Shown: positions 26,125 through 35,603 of the stretch, piece after piece
How positions within the stretch are numbered: the first letter of the stretch is position 1
Layout of the letters: each line of letters begins with the position of its first letter
Origin: Mycobacterium sp.
GTDB taxonomy: Bacteria > Actinomycetota > Actinomycetes > Mycobacteriales > Mycobacteriaceae
Length of the DNA stretch: 64,000 nucleotides
NCBI GenBank assembly: GCA_003987775.1
Contig: RXJD01000011.1
Location: 1 to 64,000 of the forward strand
Direction of reading: 5' to 3'
Translations under genes and position numbers: made by a program
Notes under the pieces: generated by a model
The model's database searches: none
Seen by the model: the letters and a program-made list of their open reading frames with translations, nothing else
Told to the model about the DNA's origin: nothing

Positions 26125-26751
26125 ATGTCCAAGATCCGGCACATCGCGGAGGTGACCGCGTTGTTCGGCGCGCTCTACTGTGCGCGGCGCTATTACCGCA
26201 ACTGGGGCACCACGAAGGCGGAAACCCAGATGCGACTACCGGGTGACGCTCTGGTAGCTGATCCGGCAATTCAGGTCACCGAGGCTGTCTACATCGATGC
26301 GCCGGTTTCGGCGGTCTGGCCGCAGCTGCAGAAGAATCCTTTCGACAGATCCGATGACGGCGGCCGATCGCAACCGCCGGGATCGCAGCTCGCAGTGGGC
26401 GACCGGCTTCGCGTGACTCCCGCGGGGTGGATGGGCTTACCCGACGGCGTGACCCTGACGGTGCAGGAAGTCGTGCCAGAGCAATACGTGGTGTTTCGGA
26501 CCCAACAGACCCACCCGAGCTGGGATGCGGTGCTGTCGTTCCACCTGCAGCCGCACTGGGAGGACCGGGTGCGGCTGCTCGCGCGAGCCAGGATCGCGCT
26601 CCGTCACCCGGGGCAGATTTTCGCGATGGAACTGGCCCGGCCGGCGGTCGCACTGAGCACCCGGGGATGGTTGCTCGGCACCAGACATCGCGCGGAACGC
26701 GACACGTCCGGGTCCGTCACAGCAGTCCGCGACACAACCGAAAAAGCCTGA
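26125..26751 (+). CDS. SRPBCC-fold (START-like) membrane-anchored protein
   Basis: 208 aa from ATG 26125. Residues ~5-25 form a hydrophobic segment. The rest has a polyketide-cyclase/START-like pattern: [13 protein letters not shown] at the first strand-helix, then a strand set ([32 protein letters not shown]) and a long C-terminal helix. Such folds bind hydrophobic ligands. Function is unknown. It heads a likely operon with the site-2 protease, 28 nt downstream, under a DosR-like box. Confidence 0.65.
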   Translation: MSKIRHIAEVTALFGALYCARRYYRNWGTTKAETQMRLPGDALVADPAIQVTEAVYIDAPVSAVWPQLQKNPFDRSDDGGRSQPPGSQLAVGDRLRVTPAGWMGLPDGVTLTVQEVVPEQYVVFRTQQTHPSWDAVLSFHLQPHWEDRVRLLARARIALRHPGQIFAMELARPAVALSTRGWLLGTRHRAERDTSGSVTAVRDTTEKA

Positions 26752-26779
26752 CACGCAACGTATTGGGGAGGTCATTATC

Positions 26780-27943
26780 GTGCGTGACACCATCCCGCTG
26801 GGTCGCATAGCAGGATTCCGGGTGAACGCCCACTGGAGCGTCATCGTGATCCTGTGGTTGTTCACCTGGAGCTTGGCCACCACCTTGCCCCACGATGTTG
26901 CGGGTTATCCGCGCGGCGCCTACTGGGCCGCCGGCGCGTGCGGAGCGCTGGTGCTGCTGGGTTCGCTGCTCACGCACGAGCTGGCACACGCGGTGGTCGC
27001 GCGCCGGGTGGGCGTGACCACCGGCGACGTCACCTTGTGGCTTTTCGGCGGTGTGACGACGTTGCAGGGCGAAGCATCGACGCCCAAGGCGGCTTTCCGG
27101 ATCGCCGTCGCCGGTCCGGCAACGAGCCTGGCGCTGTCGGTGATGTTCGCGGGACTGGCAATCACGCTGGAATCAGCGCACGTTGCGGTGATCGCGGTGA
27201 GTGTCGCGTGGTGGCTGTCCGCGGTCAACCTGCTGCTGGGCCTGTTCAATCTCCTGCCGGGGGCCCCGCTGGACGGCGGACGACTGGTGCGCGCGTTCCT
27301 GTGGCAGCGGCACGGTGACCGGGTGCGCGCTGCGGTGGGGGCGGCGCGTGCCGGGCGAGTCGTGGCTATCGTCCTGATCACCCTGGGTCTGGCGGAGTTC
27401 GTGGTCGGTGGTCTGATCAGCGGTGTCTGGCTGGCCTTCATCGGCTGGTTCATCCTCGCGGCGGCACGCGAGGAGGAGGTGCAGGCGACAAACCAGCAGC
27501 TGTTCGGCGGGCTGTGTGTCGCCGACGCGATGACGCCGAAACCACACACCGCACCGGACTGGATCTCGGTCGAGGACTTCATCCAGTGTTACGTGCTCGG
27601 CGATCGTCATTCCGCCTACCCGATCACCGATCGAAGTGGATCGACCGTAGGTCTGGTCACGCTGCGCCAGCTGCGCGATGTCACGCCCGCCCAGCGCGCC
27701 ACGACGAAGGTAGGCGAGATCGCGCTGCCGCTGCAGAGCGTCCCCGTCGCGGCGCCCGGTGAGCCATTGAATGCGTTGTTGCAGAGGATGACACCGGTCG
27801 GTCCCCGCAGCCGTGCTCTCGTGTTAGAGGGCGGCAAAGTGGTCGGCATCGTCACCTCCGGTGACGTCGCCCGGTTGATCGATGTGTACCGAATCGCCAG
27901 TCCCGAGCCTGTTCCAACACCAGTCCAGGGAGATGTGAGATGA
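26780..27943 (+). CDS. Site-2 protease (M50) with CBS domains, Rv2625c-like
   Basis: 387 aa from GTG 26780 (GGGGAGG upstream). Membrane segments surround the zinc motif HELAH and the second metal motif [12 protein letters not shown]. After ~230 residues two CBS modules follow ([15 protein letters not shown]..., [37 protein letters not shown]). This is the architecture of M. tuberculosis Rv2625c, a DosR-regulon gene. It cleaves membrane-embedded substrates, probably gated by an adenine nucleotide bound to the CBS pair. Its TGA overlaps the ATG of the next gene. Confidence 0.9.
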   Translation: MRDTIPLGRIAGFRVNAHWSVIVILWLFTWSLATTLPHDVAGYPRGAYWAAGACGALVLLGSLLTHELAHAVVARRVGVTTGDVTLWLFGGVTTLQGEASTPKAAFRIAVAGPATSLALSVMFAGLAITLESAHVAVIAVSVAWWLSAVNLLLGLFNLLPGAPLDGGRLVRAFLWQRHGDRVRAAVGAARAGRVVAIVLITLGLAEFVVGGLISGVWLAFIGWFILAAAREEEVQATNQQLFGGLCVADAMTPKPHTAPDWISVEDFIQCYVLGDRHSAYPITDRSGSTVGLVTLRQLRDVTPAQRATTKVGEIALPLQSVPVAAPGEPLNALLQRMTPVGPRSRALVLEGGKVVGIVTSGDVARLIDVYRIASPEPVPTPVQGDVR

Positions 27944-28722
27944 AGCCGATCGTCGTGGGAATCGACGGATCCCAGGCCGCGATCGCGGCCGCCCTGTGGA
28001 GCGTCGATGAAGCCGTGGGCCGCGGGCGGCAGCTGCATCTCGTCGCCGTGATCAGCCAGACGCACTCATCGGCTGATGACTACGCGCGCGACCTCGAGCA
28101 TGCTGAACACTCGCTGAAGACAGCGCAATCGGCGATCGAGGCCGCCGCGAAACCCGTTGAGATCACCGCGGACATCCAACGCGGACCGGCGGCGACGGTT
28201 CTCATCGAGGCGTCTCGTGATGCCGAGCTGATCTGCGTCGGTTCGGTGGGCATCGGCCGTTACGCGCGGGCGCTATTGGGTTCGACCGCAGCCGATCTCG
28301 CGGAGAAGGCGTACTGTCCGGTCGCGGTCCTGCGCACGGACGTCGAACAGCCACCGATCAATTGGATCATCGTCAGGATGACCCAGGACAACGACGACGT
28401 CGTCGAATACGCGGCCTGGGAGGCGAAGCTGCGTAAGGCGCCCCTGCTGGTGCTCGGCGGCCGTCCCGAGGAACTGACCGAGCACACCGACGGCGAGTTT
28501 GAACGACGTGTGCGTGCCTGGCAGCAGATCAATCCCGACGTTCACGTCTACCCGATCACGACGCAGTCTGCGATCGCCGGTTTTCTCAGAGACAACGGCG
28601 AGCGTGTGCAGCTGGCCGTGATCGGCAGCGACGAAGCGAATCAGCTGGCCCGTCTGGTCGGGCCGTCCGGCCATGCGCTCTTCGCGCATCCTCGATGCTC
28701 GGTGCTCGTGGTCCGCGGGTGA
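27940..28722 (+). CDS. Universal stress protein (USP) 1
   Basis: 260 aa; start overlaps the protease stop (ATGA). The N-terminal domain has [11 protein letters not shown] and the ATP-binding loop [16 protein letters not shown]. The second half is a degenerate USP domain without that loop (LLVLGG..., [13 protein letters not shown]). Similar to DosR-regulon USPs such as Rv2624c. Likely an ATP-binding regulator of growth arrest. Translation is coupled to the site-2 protease. Confidence 0.88.
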   Translation: MKPIVVGIDGSQAAIAAALWSVDEAVGRGRQLHLVAVISQTHSSADDYARDLEHAEHSLKTAQSAIEAAAKPVEITADIQRGPAATVLIEASRDAELICVGSVGIGRYARALLGSTAADLAEKAYCPVAVLRTDVEQPPINWIIVRMTQDNDDVVEYAAWEAKLRKAPLLVLGGRPEELTEHTDGEFERRVRAWQQINPDVHVYPITTQSAIAGFLRDNGERVQLAVIGSDEANQLARLVGPSGHALFAHPRCSVLVVRG

Positions 28723-28726
28723 CGCG

Positions 28727-29539
28727 ATGTACGTGCCGGCCGGCCAACCGTCCATCGTCGTCGGAATCGATGGCTCGCGGGCGGCGATCGATGCTGCGCT
28801 GTGGGCGGTCGACGAAGCGGTCGCGCGGGATGTCCCGCTGCGTCTGCTGTACGCGATCGAGCCGGACGACTGCGGCGAGGCCCCAGCGGACCGGGCAGCC
28901 CGAAAACTGGCCATCGCGGAAAACGCCGTTCGCCAAGCGGGGATGAGCGCCGAGGCGGCGGAGAAGTCCGTGCGGATAGAGATCGAGATCGCCCGGGAAG
29001 TGCCGACAATCGCGCTGACCCGAGCATCGGCGTCGGCGGCCATGGTGTGCGTCGGTGGTGTGGGATTGCACCATTTCCGTGCGGAGCGGGCCGGCTCCAC
29101 TGCGGCGACGGTGGCTCAATCGGCACACTGTCCGGTAGCCGTTATCCGCTGCCACGGTGAACGGGCCGGACGCGATGAGCACTGGATCGCCGTCGACTCC
29201 CATGCGGCGGCCGACTGCGACGCGGTGATGAAGACCGCGATGGAGGAAGCCCGGCTGCGCGGCCTGCCGCTGCACGCAATCAGTTATGCGGGCGGATGCG
29301 GCGACCCGGAGCGCCGACTCGAGCGGTGGCGGCGGCACTTCCCGGACGTCGACGTGCAGGCAACGGTGTCGAGGGGAAGCCTCGTCGAGTATCTGGCCGG
29401 CCACGGCCGGCACGTGCGGACGGTGGTCATCGGGCATCGCAACCACGACGCGCTGGCCCAGCTGCTGGGACCGGCCGGCAACGCGGCGCTGCACCACGCG
29501 CATTGCTCGCTGATGATCGTCGATCGTCAGAATCTGTGA
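28727..29539 (+). CDS. Universal stress protein (USP) 2
   Basis: 270 aa from ATG 28727, four nt after USP 1; the longer frame is only overlap with USP 1. The N-terminal domain has [11 protein letters not shown]; the ATP loop is altered (GGVGLHHFRAERAGST). The C-terminal half lacks the loop (TVVIGHRNHDALAQLLG). Paralogue of USP 1 and of the USP at 32669, so the three probably arose by duplication. Last gene of the 26125 operon. Confidence 0.86.
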   Translation: MYVPAGQPSIVVGIDGSRAAIDAALWAVDEAVARDVPLRLLYAIEPDDCGEAPADRAARKLAIAENAVRQAGMSAEAAEKSVRIEIEIAREVPTIALTRASASAAMVCVGGVGLHHFRAERAGSTAATVAQSAHCPVAVIRCHGERAGRDEHWIAVDSHAAADCDAVMKTAMEEARLRGLPLHAISYAGGCGDPERRLERWRRHFPDVDVQATVSRGSLVEYLAGHGRHVRTVVIGHRNHDALAQLLGPAGNAALHHAHCSLMIVDRQNL

Positions 29540-29560
29540 CCACACTGCTGGATCAACAAG

Positions 29561-29574
29561 GGGACTTCAGACCC
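29561..29574 (+). promoter_or_regulatory. DosR box before the 91-aa gene
   Basis: GGGACTTCAGACCC, 12 of 14, preceded by AAG and 81 nt upstream of the ATG at 29655. Confidence 0.72.
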
Positions 29575-29654
29575 TAGTCGGGCGGCGCAATCATCGTGAG
29601 GATGGGTGTTGCCGGTTGCTGTCGAGGGGTGTCGGGGCCCGCAGGGGAGTGTAA

Positions 29655-29930
29655 ATGGCTGCCAGTACTGGAGATCGGTCACTCGTGACCGCGTCCAGCG
29701 CAGATGAACTTGCGCGCCAATTCTTGAGCTCGCCTTACGCTGACAGCACCTACATCGATTGGACGCTGGACCGACGCCTGGAAGGGTTTCTGCACCGCCG
29801 CGGGCTTGACTGCATGGTCGAAGATGGTGATGCCTACGACCTGGTGCTGGACCGGGTGATGGTCCATATCGGCAATGCCTCCCGCCCCGGCTTCGCCAAG
29901 GCACCCGGGCGCCGCACGCCCGCTAATTGA
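29655..29930 (+). CDS. Small hypothetical, candidate DosR-regulon protein (91 aa)
   Basis: 91 aa from ATG 29655. The middle is well structured (SADELARQFLSSPYADSTY, IDWTLDRRLEGFLHRRGLD, DAYDLVLDRVMVHIG) and the C-terminus is a basic Pro/Arg tail. No known motif; no membrane segment or signal. A strong DosR box precedes it and devR follows, so a small dormancy protein is likely. I cannot assign a function. Confidence 0.7.
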   Translation: MAASTGDRSLVTASSADELARQFLSSPYADSTYIDWTLDRRLEGFLHRRGLDCMVEDGDAYDLVLDRVMVHIGNASRPGFAKAPGRRTPAN

Positions 29931-30093
29931 GTGACGGCTCAGCGGCGTCGCGGGCCGTCGGCATACACCCGGCGCGCCGGAAAACCCGCAGGCAGCGCTG
30001 TTGGATCTAAACTGGCCTTGCGTGAGCCATCACGAGAGAAGTTGACCGGACCTTTCAGCGTCACTTTGCCCGGTCAGCCAGGGAGGATTCGCA

Positions 30094-30744
30094 ATGGTGA
30101 AGGTTTTCTTGGTCGACGACCACGAGGTAGTTCGGCGGGGCCTGGTCGACCTTCTTGCCAGCGATCCGGAGCTCGAAGTCATCGGTGAAGCGGGTTCGGT
30201 GTCCGAAGCGATGGCCAGAATCCCGGCGCTGCAGCCCGACGTTGCTGTGCTGGACGTGCGACTCCCGGACGGAAACGGCATCGAACTGTGCCGCGACCTG
30301 CTGTCCGCGGTTCCCGAGCTGCGCTGCCTGATGCTGACCTCATTCACCTCCGACGAAGCGATGCTGGAGGCGATTTTGGCCGGTGCCAGCGGTTATGTCG
30401 TCAAGGACATCAAAGGTCTGGAGTTGGCCCGGGCCATCAAAGAGGTCGGCGCGGGCAGATCGCTGCTGGACAATCGGGCGGCCGCGGCCCTGATGGCGAA
30501 GTTGCGCGGGGGCGGGGAGAAGAAGGATCCGCTGGCCGCCCTCACCGAGCAGGAACGCACGCTGCTGAGCCTGCTCGGTGAAGGTCTGACCAACAGGCAG
30601 ATCGCCGACCGGATGTTTCTGGCGGAGAAGACCGTCAAAAACTACGTGTCGCGTTTGCTGGCCAAGCTCGGCATGGAGCGGCGCACGCAGGCCGCGGTCT
30701 TCGCCTCCCGGCTGGACAACGAGTCCGGCCCGCGGCGCCTGTGA
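30094..30744 (+). CDS. devR: DevR/DosR-type response regulator (NarL/LuxR family)
   Basis: 216 aa, against 217 in M. tuberculosis DosR. The receiver domain has the acidic pair D8/D9, phosphoacceptor D54 (VLDVRLPDG), T82 and K104 at standard places. The C-terminal LuxR-type helix-turn-helix reads [45 protein letters not shown]. DosR activates the hypoxia/NO/CO dormancy regulon by binding GGGACTWWAGTCCC palindromes, many of which are seen in this window. The devS gene follows after 205 nt rather than overlapping. I saw no clear DosR box before devR itself. Confidence 0.92.
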   Translation: MVKVFLVDDHEVVRRGLVDLLASDPELEVIGEAGSVSEAMARIPALQPDVAVLDVRLPDGNGIELCRDLLSAVPELRCLMLTSFTSDEAMLEAILAGASGYVVKDIKGLELARAIKEVGAGRSLLDNRAAAALMAKLRGGGEKKDPLAALTEQERTLLSLLGEGLTNRQIADRMFLAEKTVKNYVSRLLAKLGMERRTQAAVFASRLDNESGPRRL

Positions 30745-30949
30745 CCGCGCGCAAAAGTGTTCGTTTTCCGGTGGGTTCTTCGTATAACGGATAAAGTCGA
30801 TGATAAATGCGGCGATGACCCCTCTGACCAGTAGATATGTCGAATCGTGGCACAGTGGCTATCAGACTCGGTGCGATTAAGCTGATACGTGGCATCCGGC
30901 GTGCCGGGCCACGCCGCGAGCCGGCAGTCGTCTTGGAGGTACAGCTCGG

Positions 30950-32659
30950 GTGGGCAAAGACGAGCACGGGTCAGCTTTTGCTGGCCTTGGTCAGCCTGGA
31001 TTAGTGACCAGGATGCATGAACAACTCGACGAGTTGTTGGCAGCACGCGATCAGATGGAACAGCTGCTGCGGGTGATCGTCGAGATCGGTTCGGATCTCG
31101 ACCTTGACGCCACGTTGGGCCGCATCATCCACGCCGCCCGCGAACTGACGTCGGCACCGTACGGGGCCCTCGCGGTCCGCGATCCCGAAGGAACGCTACT
31201 CAGGTTCGTTCACGCGGGTATCGACGAGGAGAACGCCGTCAGGATCGGTCATCTGCCGGTGGGTAAAGGGGTGCTGGGGGTCTCCCTGGTCGAAACACCG
31301 GCGCTGCGGCTCGAAGATCTGACCCGGCATCCCGCGGCAGTCGGCTTCCCCGAGCACCATCCCCCGATGCGCGCCTTCCTCGGGGTGCCGATCACGATCC
31401 GGGGGACGGTTTTCGGCAGCCTGTACCTGACCCATGTGGATCCGGGCCGGGTATTCACCGAATCCGACGAATTCGCCGCTCGCGCATTGGCTTTCGCCGC
31501 CGCGGTTGCAATCGACAACGCCCAGGTCTTCGAGCGCGAACGGACCTCGGTCAAGTGGATGGAGGCCAGTCGCGAGATCACCACCGCACTGCTGGCCGGC
31601 GACAAATCGCATCGGCACCCGCTGCAGCTGATCGCCGAGCGCGCGTGCACGCTCACCGGAGCCGAGCAGGGGATCGTCCTGGTCCCGGCGGACAGTGACC
31701 TGCCGCTCGACGAAGCCGAGACGCTGGTGGTCTCGGCCGCGGTCGGCAAGCACGCCGATGAGGTCGTCGGGCAGCGTGTTCCGGTGGACGGCTCCACCAG
31801 TGGCACCGTGTTCCGCAGCGGTGAACCGTTGATCACCGAGACGTTGAGCTACCCGATCCAGGCCTTCACCGACGTCGGCCAGCGCTCGGCGATCGTGATG
31901 CCGTTGAGTGCCCACGATCAGACGGCGGGGGTACTGGCCCTGGCCCGCGACGCCTACCAGCCCCCGTTCGACAGCAGCGACCTCGACCTGGTCGGTCAGT
32001 TCGCCACCCACGCCGCCATCGCACTGATGCTGGCGTCGGGCCGGGAGAACGCTCGACAGCTGACCATTCTGGCGGAGCGGGAGCGGATCGCACATGATCT
32101 GCACGACCACGTGATTCAACGACTCTTCGCGGCCGGGATGGATCTGCAGGGCACCCTGGCCCGGGCCCGTTCCCCCGAGGTCGCCGACCGGCTCAACCGC
32201 ACTCTCGACGACCTGCAGAAGATCATCGAGGAGATCCGCACCACCATCTTCCAGCTGAAGCTGCCGGTGGGTGCCGACGGCGGTTTCCGGCACCGCCTGC
32301 AGCAGATCGTCGCCGATCTCACCGATGACCGCGACATCTACACCACCGTCCACATGGACGGACCCATGAGCGCGGTTGACGGTGAGCTTGCCGAACACGC
32401 GGAAGCCGTTGCCACAGAGGCGATCAGCAACGTGATTCGGCATTCCGGCGCGTCGAAACTGACCATCGAGGTCAGTGCCGCCGACATGTTCACCATGACG
32501 ATCAGTGACAACGGCCACGGCGTACCGGAAGACAACCGCCGGCGCAGTGGTCTGGCAAACCTGGAGCATCGCGCCGAACAACTCGGCGGCACATGTGAAA
32601 TCGCGAGCTCGCCGAACGACGGTACCCGGGTCCACTGGACGGTCCCACTGCCCGGCTGA
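30950..32659 (+). CDS. devS: DevS/DosS-type haem sensor histidine kinase
   Basis: 569 aa from GTG 30950. Order: N-terminal helix, GAF-A (~40-190) with the expected haem-ligand His at ~137 in EHHPPMRAFLGVP, GAF-B (~220-360), then a HisKA_3 dimerisation helix with phosphoacceptor His at ~382 (ERERIAHDLHDHVIQRLF), and an HATPase domain (EAISNVIRHSGA; DNGHGVP; GLANLEHRAEQLGG). DosS and DosT sense O2, NO and CO through GAF-A haem and phosphorylate DosR. Length is close to M. tuberculosis DosS/DosT (~573-578). The 205-nt gap from devR contains AT-rich sequence, perhaps a separate promoter. Confidence 0.92.
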   Translation: MGKDEHGSAFAGLGQPGLVTRMHEQLDELLAARDQMEQLLRVIVEIGSDLDLDATLGRIIHAARELTSAPYGALAVRDPEGTLLRFVHAGIDEENAVRIGHLPVGKGVLGVSLVETPALRLEDLTRHPAAVGFPEHHPPMRAFLGVPITIRGTVFGSLYLTHVDPGRVFTESDEFAARALAFAAAVAIDNAQVFERERTSVKWMEASREITTALLAGDKSHRHPLQLIAERACTLTGAEQGIVLVPADSDLPLDEAETLVVSAAVGKHADEVVGQRVPVDGSTSGTVFRSGEPLITETLSYPIQAFTDVGQRSAIVMPLSAHDQTAGVLALARDAYQPPFDSSDLDLVGQFATHAAIALMLASGRENARQLTILAERERIAHDLHDHVIQRLFAAGMDLQGTLARARSPEVADRLNRTLDDLQKIIEEIRTTIFQLKLPVGADGGFRHRLQQIVADLTDDRDIYTTVHMDGPMSAVDGELAEHAEAVATEAISNVIRHSGASKLTIEVSAADMFTMTISDNGHGVPEDNRRRSGLANLEHRAEQLGGTCEIASSPNDGTRVHWTVPLPG

Positions 32660-32668
32660 TCGTCGCGG

Positions 32669-33481
32669 TCAGCGTGCCACCAGCACTGAGCGGCCGGCAT
32701 GCCCGAAGTGGGGATCGACAGGACCGATCAACCTGGCAACCTTCTCCGCATCAGCGGCGCCGATCACCGCGAGGTGTACGGGATCCTGTGTGTCACTGAG
32801 GAATTCAACTACGCCGTCTCTGGCCGCCGCTGGGCGGACATGCACGCCCGGGTACCGCCTCACCCACGGACCAAGCCGGTGATCGAGCTGCGCGAAAGGG
32901 ATTTCGCCGAAGCCCCAGCGCCACACGCCCAGCGCCAGGATCGGTGCGCCCCGAAGCTGTGCCTCCCGGAAGCCGTGTTCGAGTACCAGGTCATTGTCCA
33001 CCGAGTCGTCGACCACGACGGCGATGGAACCGGAATCGGGTGCCTGGGCGCCCCGACTCGTTCGAATGACGGCCGCCGGGCACTGCGCCCGCTCCGCCAC
33101 GTCCGCGGCTGTCGAACCCAGTACCCGGCGGGCCAGGCGCCCGATGCCCACGGATCCCACGCAAACCATTGCCGCACAGCGTGATTCGTCGATGAGCACC
33201 GCGCCGGGCGACCCGGCCACCAGATCGGTTTCGATTTTCACCGGCTGTCCCGTGGCGTGCACGGCGGCGCACGCAGCGCGCAGCGCGGTCTCGCCGTACT
33301 CGGTGTCGAGGTCGGCATCACCGGGCGGCGCGTCCGGCTTGGGTGGGGTGACGGCATGCACCAGGCGCAGTGGGACGTCGCGCGCGCAGGCCTCCGGGAT
33401 CGCCCAGCGGGCGGCATTGATCGCCGCCTCCGACCCGTCGATTCCCACCACGATCCACTTCGGGGATGCTGCTTGGTCCAT
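32669..33481 (-). CDS. Universal stress protein (USP) 3
   Basis: 270 aa from ATG 33481; the longer frame adds 31 unlikely residues. N-terminal USP domain with [12 protein letters not shown] and ATP loop GSVGIGRLARRVLGST; degenerate second domain (ILALGVWRWG, LAVIGAADAEKVARLIG). Paralogue of USP 1 and 2. Convergent with devS, 9 nt apart. DosR-like sites lie upstream. Role probably ATP-dependent stress signalling. Confidence 0.87.
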   Translation of the reverse strand: MDQAASPKWIVVGIDGSEAAINAARWAIPEACARDVPLRLVHAVTPPKPDAPPGDADLDTEYGETALRAACAAVHATGQPVKIETDLVAGSPGAVLIDESRCAAMVCVGSVGIGRLARRVLGSTAADVAERAQCPAAVIRTSRGAQAPDSGSIAVVVDDSVDNDLVLEHGFREAQLRGAPILALGVWRWGFGEIPFAQLDHRLGPWVRRYPGVHVRPAAARDGVVEFLSDTQDPVHLAVIGAADAEKVARLIGPVDPHFGHAGRSVLVAR

Positions 33482-33539
33482 AGCGCAGACGCTATGCCGC
33501 GATGCCGGCGGCCAGCAGGGTCGTTTGGCACCTGGTGGC

Positions 33540-33553
33540 ACGAGTTTGGTCCC
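33540..33553 (-). promoter_or_regulatory. DosR-like box for USP 3
   Basis: On the minus strand GGGACCAAACTCGT, 10 of 14, 59 nt before the ATG at 33481. A second weaker site (GTGCCAAACGACCC, 33518-33531) lies 22 nt away, the usual tandem spacing. Confidence 0.52.
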
Positions 33554-33604
33554 GCGGGCGGGCCGGCACCGCAACGATACGGAGGTCTCAGGACCAGGCG
33601 GTCG

Positions 33605-33618
33605 AGGACTTAAGGCCC
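33605..33618 (+). promoter_or_regulatory. DosR box for USP 4
   Basis: AGGACTTAAGGCCC, 12 of 14, 56 nt before the ATG at 33675. Confidence 0.72.
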
Positions 33619-33674
33619 GTGACCGGAGACCGCCGAGCTAATAGCGTCAAGGACAGGCAGTGAAGGAGGACACC

Positions 33675-34553
33675 ATGTCTAACACCGTGACACGTTATGG
33701 CGTCGTCGTAGGCGTCGACGGATCAGCCGCGTCGAATGCCGCTGTCTTCTGGGCCGCGCACGAGGCGGCGATGCGGCACGTTCCACTGACCCTGGTCCAC
33801 ATGTTCAACCCGGTGGTTCCGGCGTACCCGCAGGTACCAACCTCGGCTGGAGTTGCCTTGTGGCAGAAGGACGATGGCCACGAGATTCTCGAGCACGCGG
33901 TCAAGATGGCCGAGGATGCCCTGGCCGGCGACCGCACGATTGCGATCACGAGCGAAGTCAAAGCATCGGCCCCGGTGCCGACGCTGATCGAAATGTCTCA
34001 CGACGCCGAGATGATCGTCGTGGGTTCCACCGGGCGCAGCGCGATCGAGCGCGTGCTGCTGGGGTCGGTCAGCTCGGGTGTGGTGCACAGCGCGAAGTGC
34101 CCGGTAGCGATCATCCGCGACGAAGCGTCCTGGAAGCCGCGTTCCATGAGTGCCCCGGTACTCGTGGGCATCGACTGCTCGCCGACCTCCGAACGCGCGC
34201 TGGCCATCGCCTTCGACGAAGCCTCACGTCGCGGGGTCGAACTGACCGCTGTGCATGCCTGGAGCGACATGGCGGTCTACCAATTGCCCTGGCTGGAGTG
34301 GCGGACCGAGGCGGAGCGCAATCTGGCTGAATACCTGGCCGGTTGGCAGGAACAGTATCCCGACGTCAAGGTCAATCGGGTGATCGTGCTCGACCATCCC
34401 GGCCGCGCGCTGATCGAAGAATCCGAAGCCGCACAGCTCGTCGTCGTCGGCAGCCACGGCCGGGGAGGCCTGAGCGGCATGCTGCTGGGATCGGTCAGTA
34501 ACGGCGTGGTGCACGCCGTACGGGCGCCGGTGATCGTGGCCAATCAGCCCTGA
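33675..34553 (+). CDS. Tandem-domain universal stress protein (Rv2623-like), USP 4
   Basis: 292 aa from ATG 33675 (AGGAGG upstream). Two complete USP domains, both with ATP loops: GSTGRSAIERVLLGSVSSG and GSHGRGGLSGMLLGSVSNG. The second domain starts APVLVGIDCSPTSERALAIAFDEASRRGVEL, close to M. tuberculosis Rv2623, whose ATP binding slows growth and promotes latency. The other three USPs here have a decayed second domain, so this is a different subfamily. A DosR box precedes it. Confidence 0.9.
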   Translation: MSNTVTRYGVVVGVDGSAASNAAVFWAAHEAAMRHVPLTLVHMFNPVVPAYPQVPTSAGVALWQKDDGHEILEHAVKMAEDALAGDRTIAITSEVKASAPVPTLIEMSHDAEMIVVGSTGRSAIERVLLGSVSSGVVHSAKCPVAIIRDEASWKPRSMSAPVLVGIDCSPTSERALAIAFDEASRRGVELTAVHAWSDMAVYQLPWLEWRTEAERNLAEYLAGWQEQYPDVKVNRVIVLDHPGRALIEESEAAQLVVVGSHGRGGLSGMLLGSVSNGVVHAVRAPVIVANQP

Positions 34554-34562
34554 CGACCGGTA

Positions 34563-35111
34563 TCACCGCCACTTGATGCCGCAGCCGATCGACGGCCGCT
34601 GATTCGGGTCCACCGGTCGGCCGGCAAGGACCGCCTCGACCGCGGCCCGCACATCGGCAGCCGTTACCGGAAGGTCGTTCTTGGGCCGGGAGTCGTCGAG
34701 CTGTCCGCGGTAAACCAGCCGGCGGTCTCCGTCGAACACGAACGTGTCGGGAGTGCAGGCGGCGGAATATGCCCGCGCGACGTCCTGGGTCTCGTCGTAG
34801 AGGTACGGGAAAGTCCACCCCTGACGTTCCGCCTCGGCGACCATCTGATCGGGACCGTCCTGTGGGTACGTGACGACGTCATTGCTGGAAATCGCGACCA
34901 TCGGCACACCCCGCTCCACGAGATCCCGGCCCAGCTCGGCGAGGCCGGCGGCCACATGCTGGACGTAGGGGCAGTGGTTGCAGATAAACGTGACGACCAG
35001 TGCCGGGCCGGTCAGATCGTGAAGGCTCACAGTGGCGCCGGTGGCGGGTTCGGGCAGCGCGAACGGCGGTGCGGGCGTGCCGAGTTCGAGCATCGTCGAT
35101 TCGATAGCCAT
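34563..35111 (-). CDS. Thioredoxin-fold peroxiredoxin-like protein
   Basis: 182 aa from ATG 35111. AhpC/TSA-Redoxin order: APPFALPEPATGATVSLHDLTG, a CNHCPY active site, AISSNDVVTYPQDGP, YLYDETQDVARAY, and TPDTFVFDGDRRLVYRGQLDD. The CxxC pair suggests a thiol-disulfide or peroxide-reducing role in the cytoplasm. No signal peptide. Convergent with USP 4; no DosR box, so it probably marks the edge of the dormancy cluster. Confidence 0.85.
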   Translation of the reverse strand: MAIESTMLELGTPAPPFALPEPATGATVSLHDLTGPALVVTFICNHCPYVQHVAAGLAELGRDLVERGVPMVAISSNDVVTYPQDGPDQMVAEAERQGWTFPYLYDETQDVARAYSAACTPDTFVFDGDRRLVYRGQLDDSRPKNDLPVTAADVRAAVEAVLAGRPVDPNQRPSIGCGIKWR

Positions 35112-35153
35112 GCCGCCAGCCTACGTCGCCCCGGCCGCGCGCCCGTCGAGCGC

Positions 35154-35597
35154 TCAGCGCCGGGTCGTCCTGATGCGAATGGGTCCGCGCCATTCGGCGC
35201 CGGGATCGAGGACGTCCCCGCGTTGCGTGATCTCCACGCGGCCCGATCCGGCCAGCTCCCGCGCGATGTCGCGCGCCGCGTCCATCAACTCCCGCCACGT
35301 CTCGCCGCCAACGGCCCGGGCCGCATCCGACGGACACGTGCTGCTGTCCGGCCCGCGCAGCTCGGACAGGGCAAGGATCGCCGACTCCAGTCGCTGCCGC
35401 ACGGGTCCGGCACCGAGGGCCACCTCGGCGTGGTGTGACCCCGGGCCGTCGGCGTCAACGCCCCGGCTGAGTTCGGCACGCAATCGCTCACCCACATTTC
35501 CAGTGAAAACCACCTCGTCGCGTCGCCGCAAACGTCCGCGCTGCGATCGCCCGGCGGACCGTTGACGCCGCGAACCAGCGGAGGTAAATTTTGTCAT
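35154..35597 (-). CDS. DUF3253-family protein
   Basis: 147 aa from ATG 35597; a longer start at 35645 would overlap the RiPP promoter. The C-terminal ~75 residues match DUF3253 (LESAILALSELRG...TCPSDAARAVGG, WRELMDAAR, RVEITQRGDVLDP, GPIRIR), a winged-helix-like domain of unknown role. The N-terminal third is basic and low in complexity. It is divergent from the RiPP operon, 69 nt from the precursor start; whether it regulates that operon is unknown. Confidence 0.65.
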   Translation of the reverse strand: MTKFTSAGSRRQRSAGRSQRGRLRRRDEVVFTGNVGERLRAELSRGVDADGPGSHHAEVALGAGPVRQRLESAILALSELRGPDSSTCPSDAARAVGGETWRELMDAARDIARELAGSGRVEITQRGDVLDPGAEWRGPIRIRTTRR

Positions 35598-35603
35598 CCG
35601 CGG

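Noticed and set aside
30000..30093. DosR autoregulatory box before devR
   Set aside because: The closest candidate (GGACCTTTCAGCG near 30050) matches too few positions of the core.
31196..32635. 479-aa minus-strand ORF
   Set aside because: Antisense of devS; no domain recognisable.
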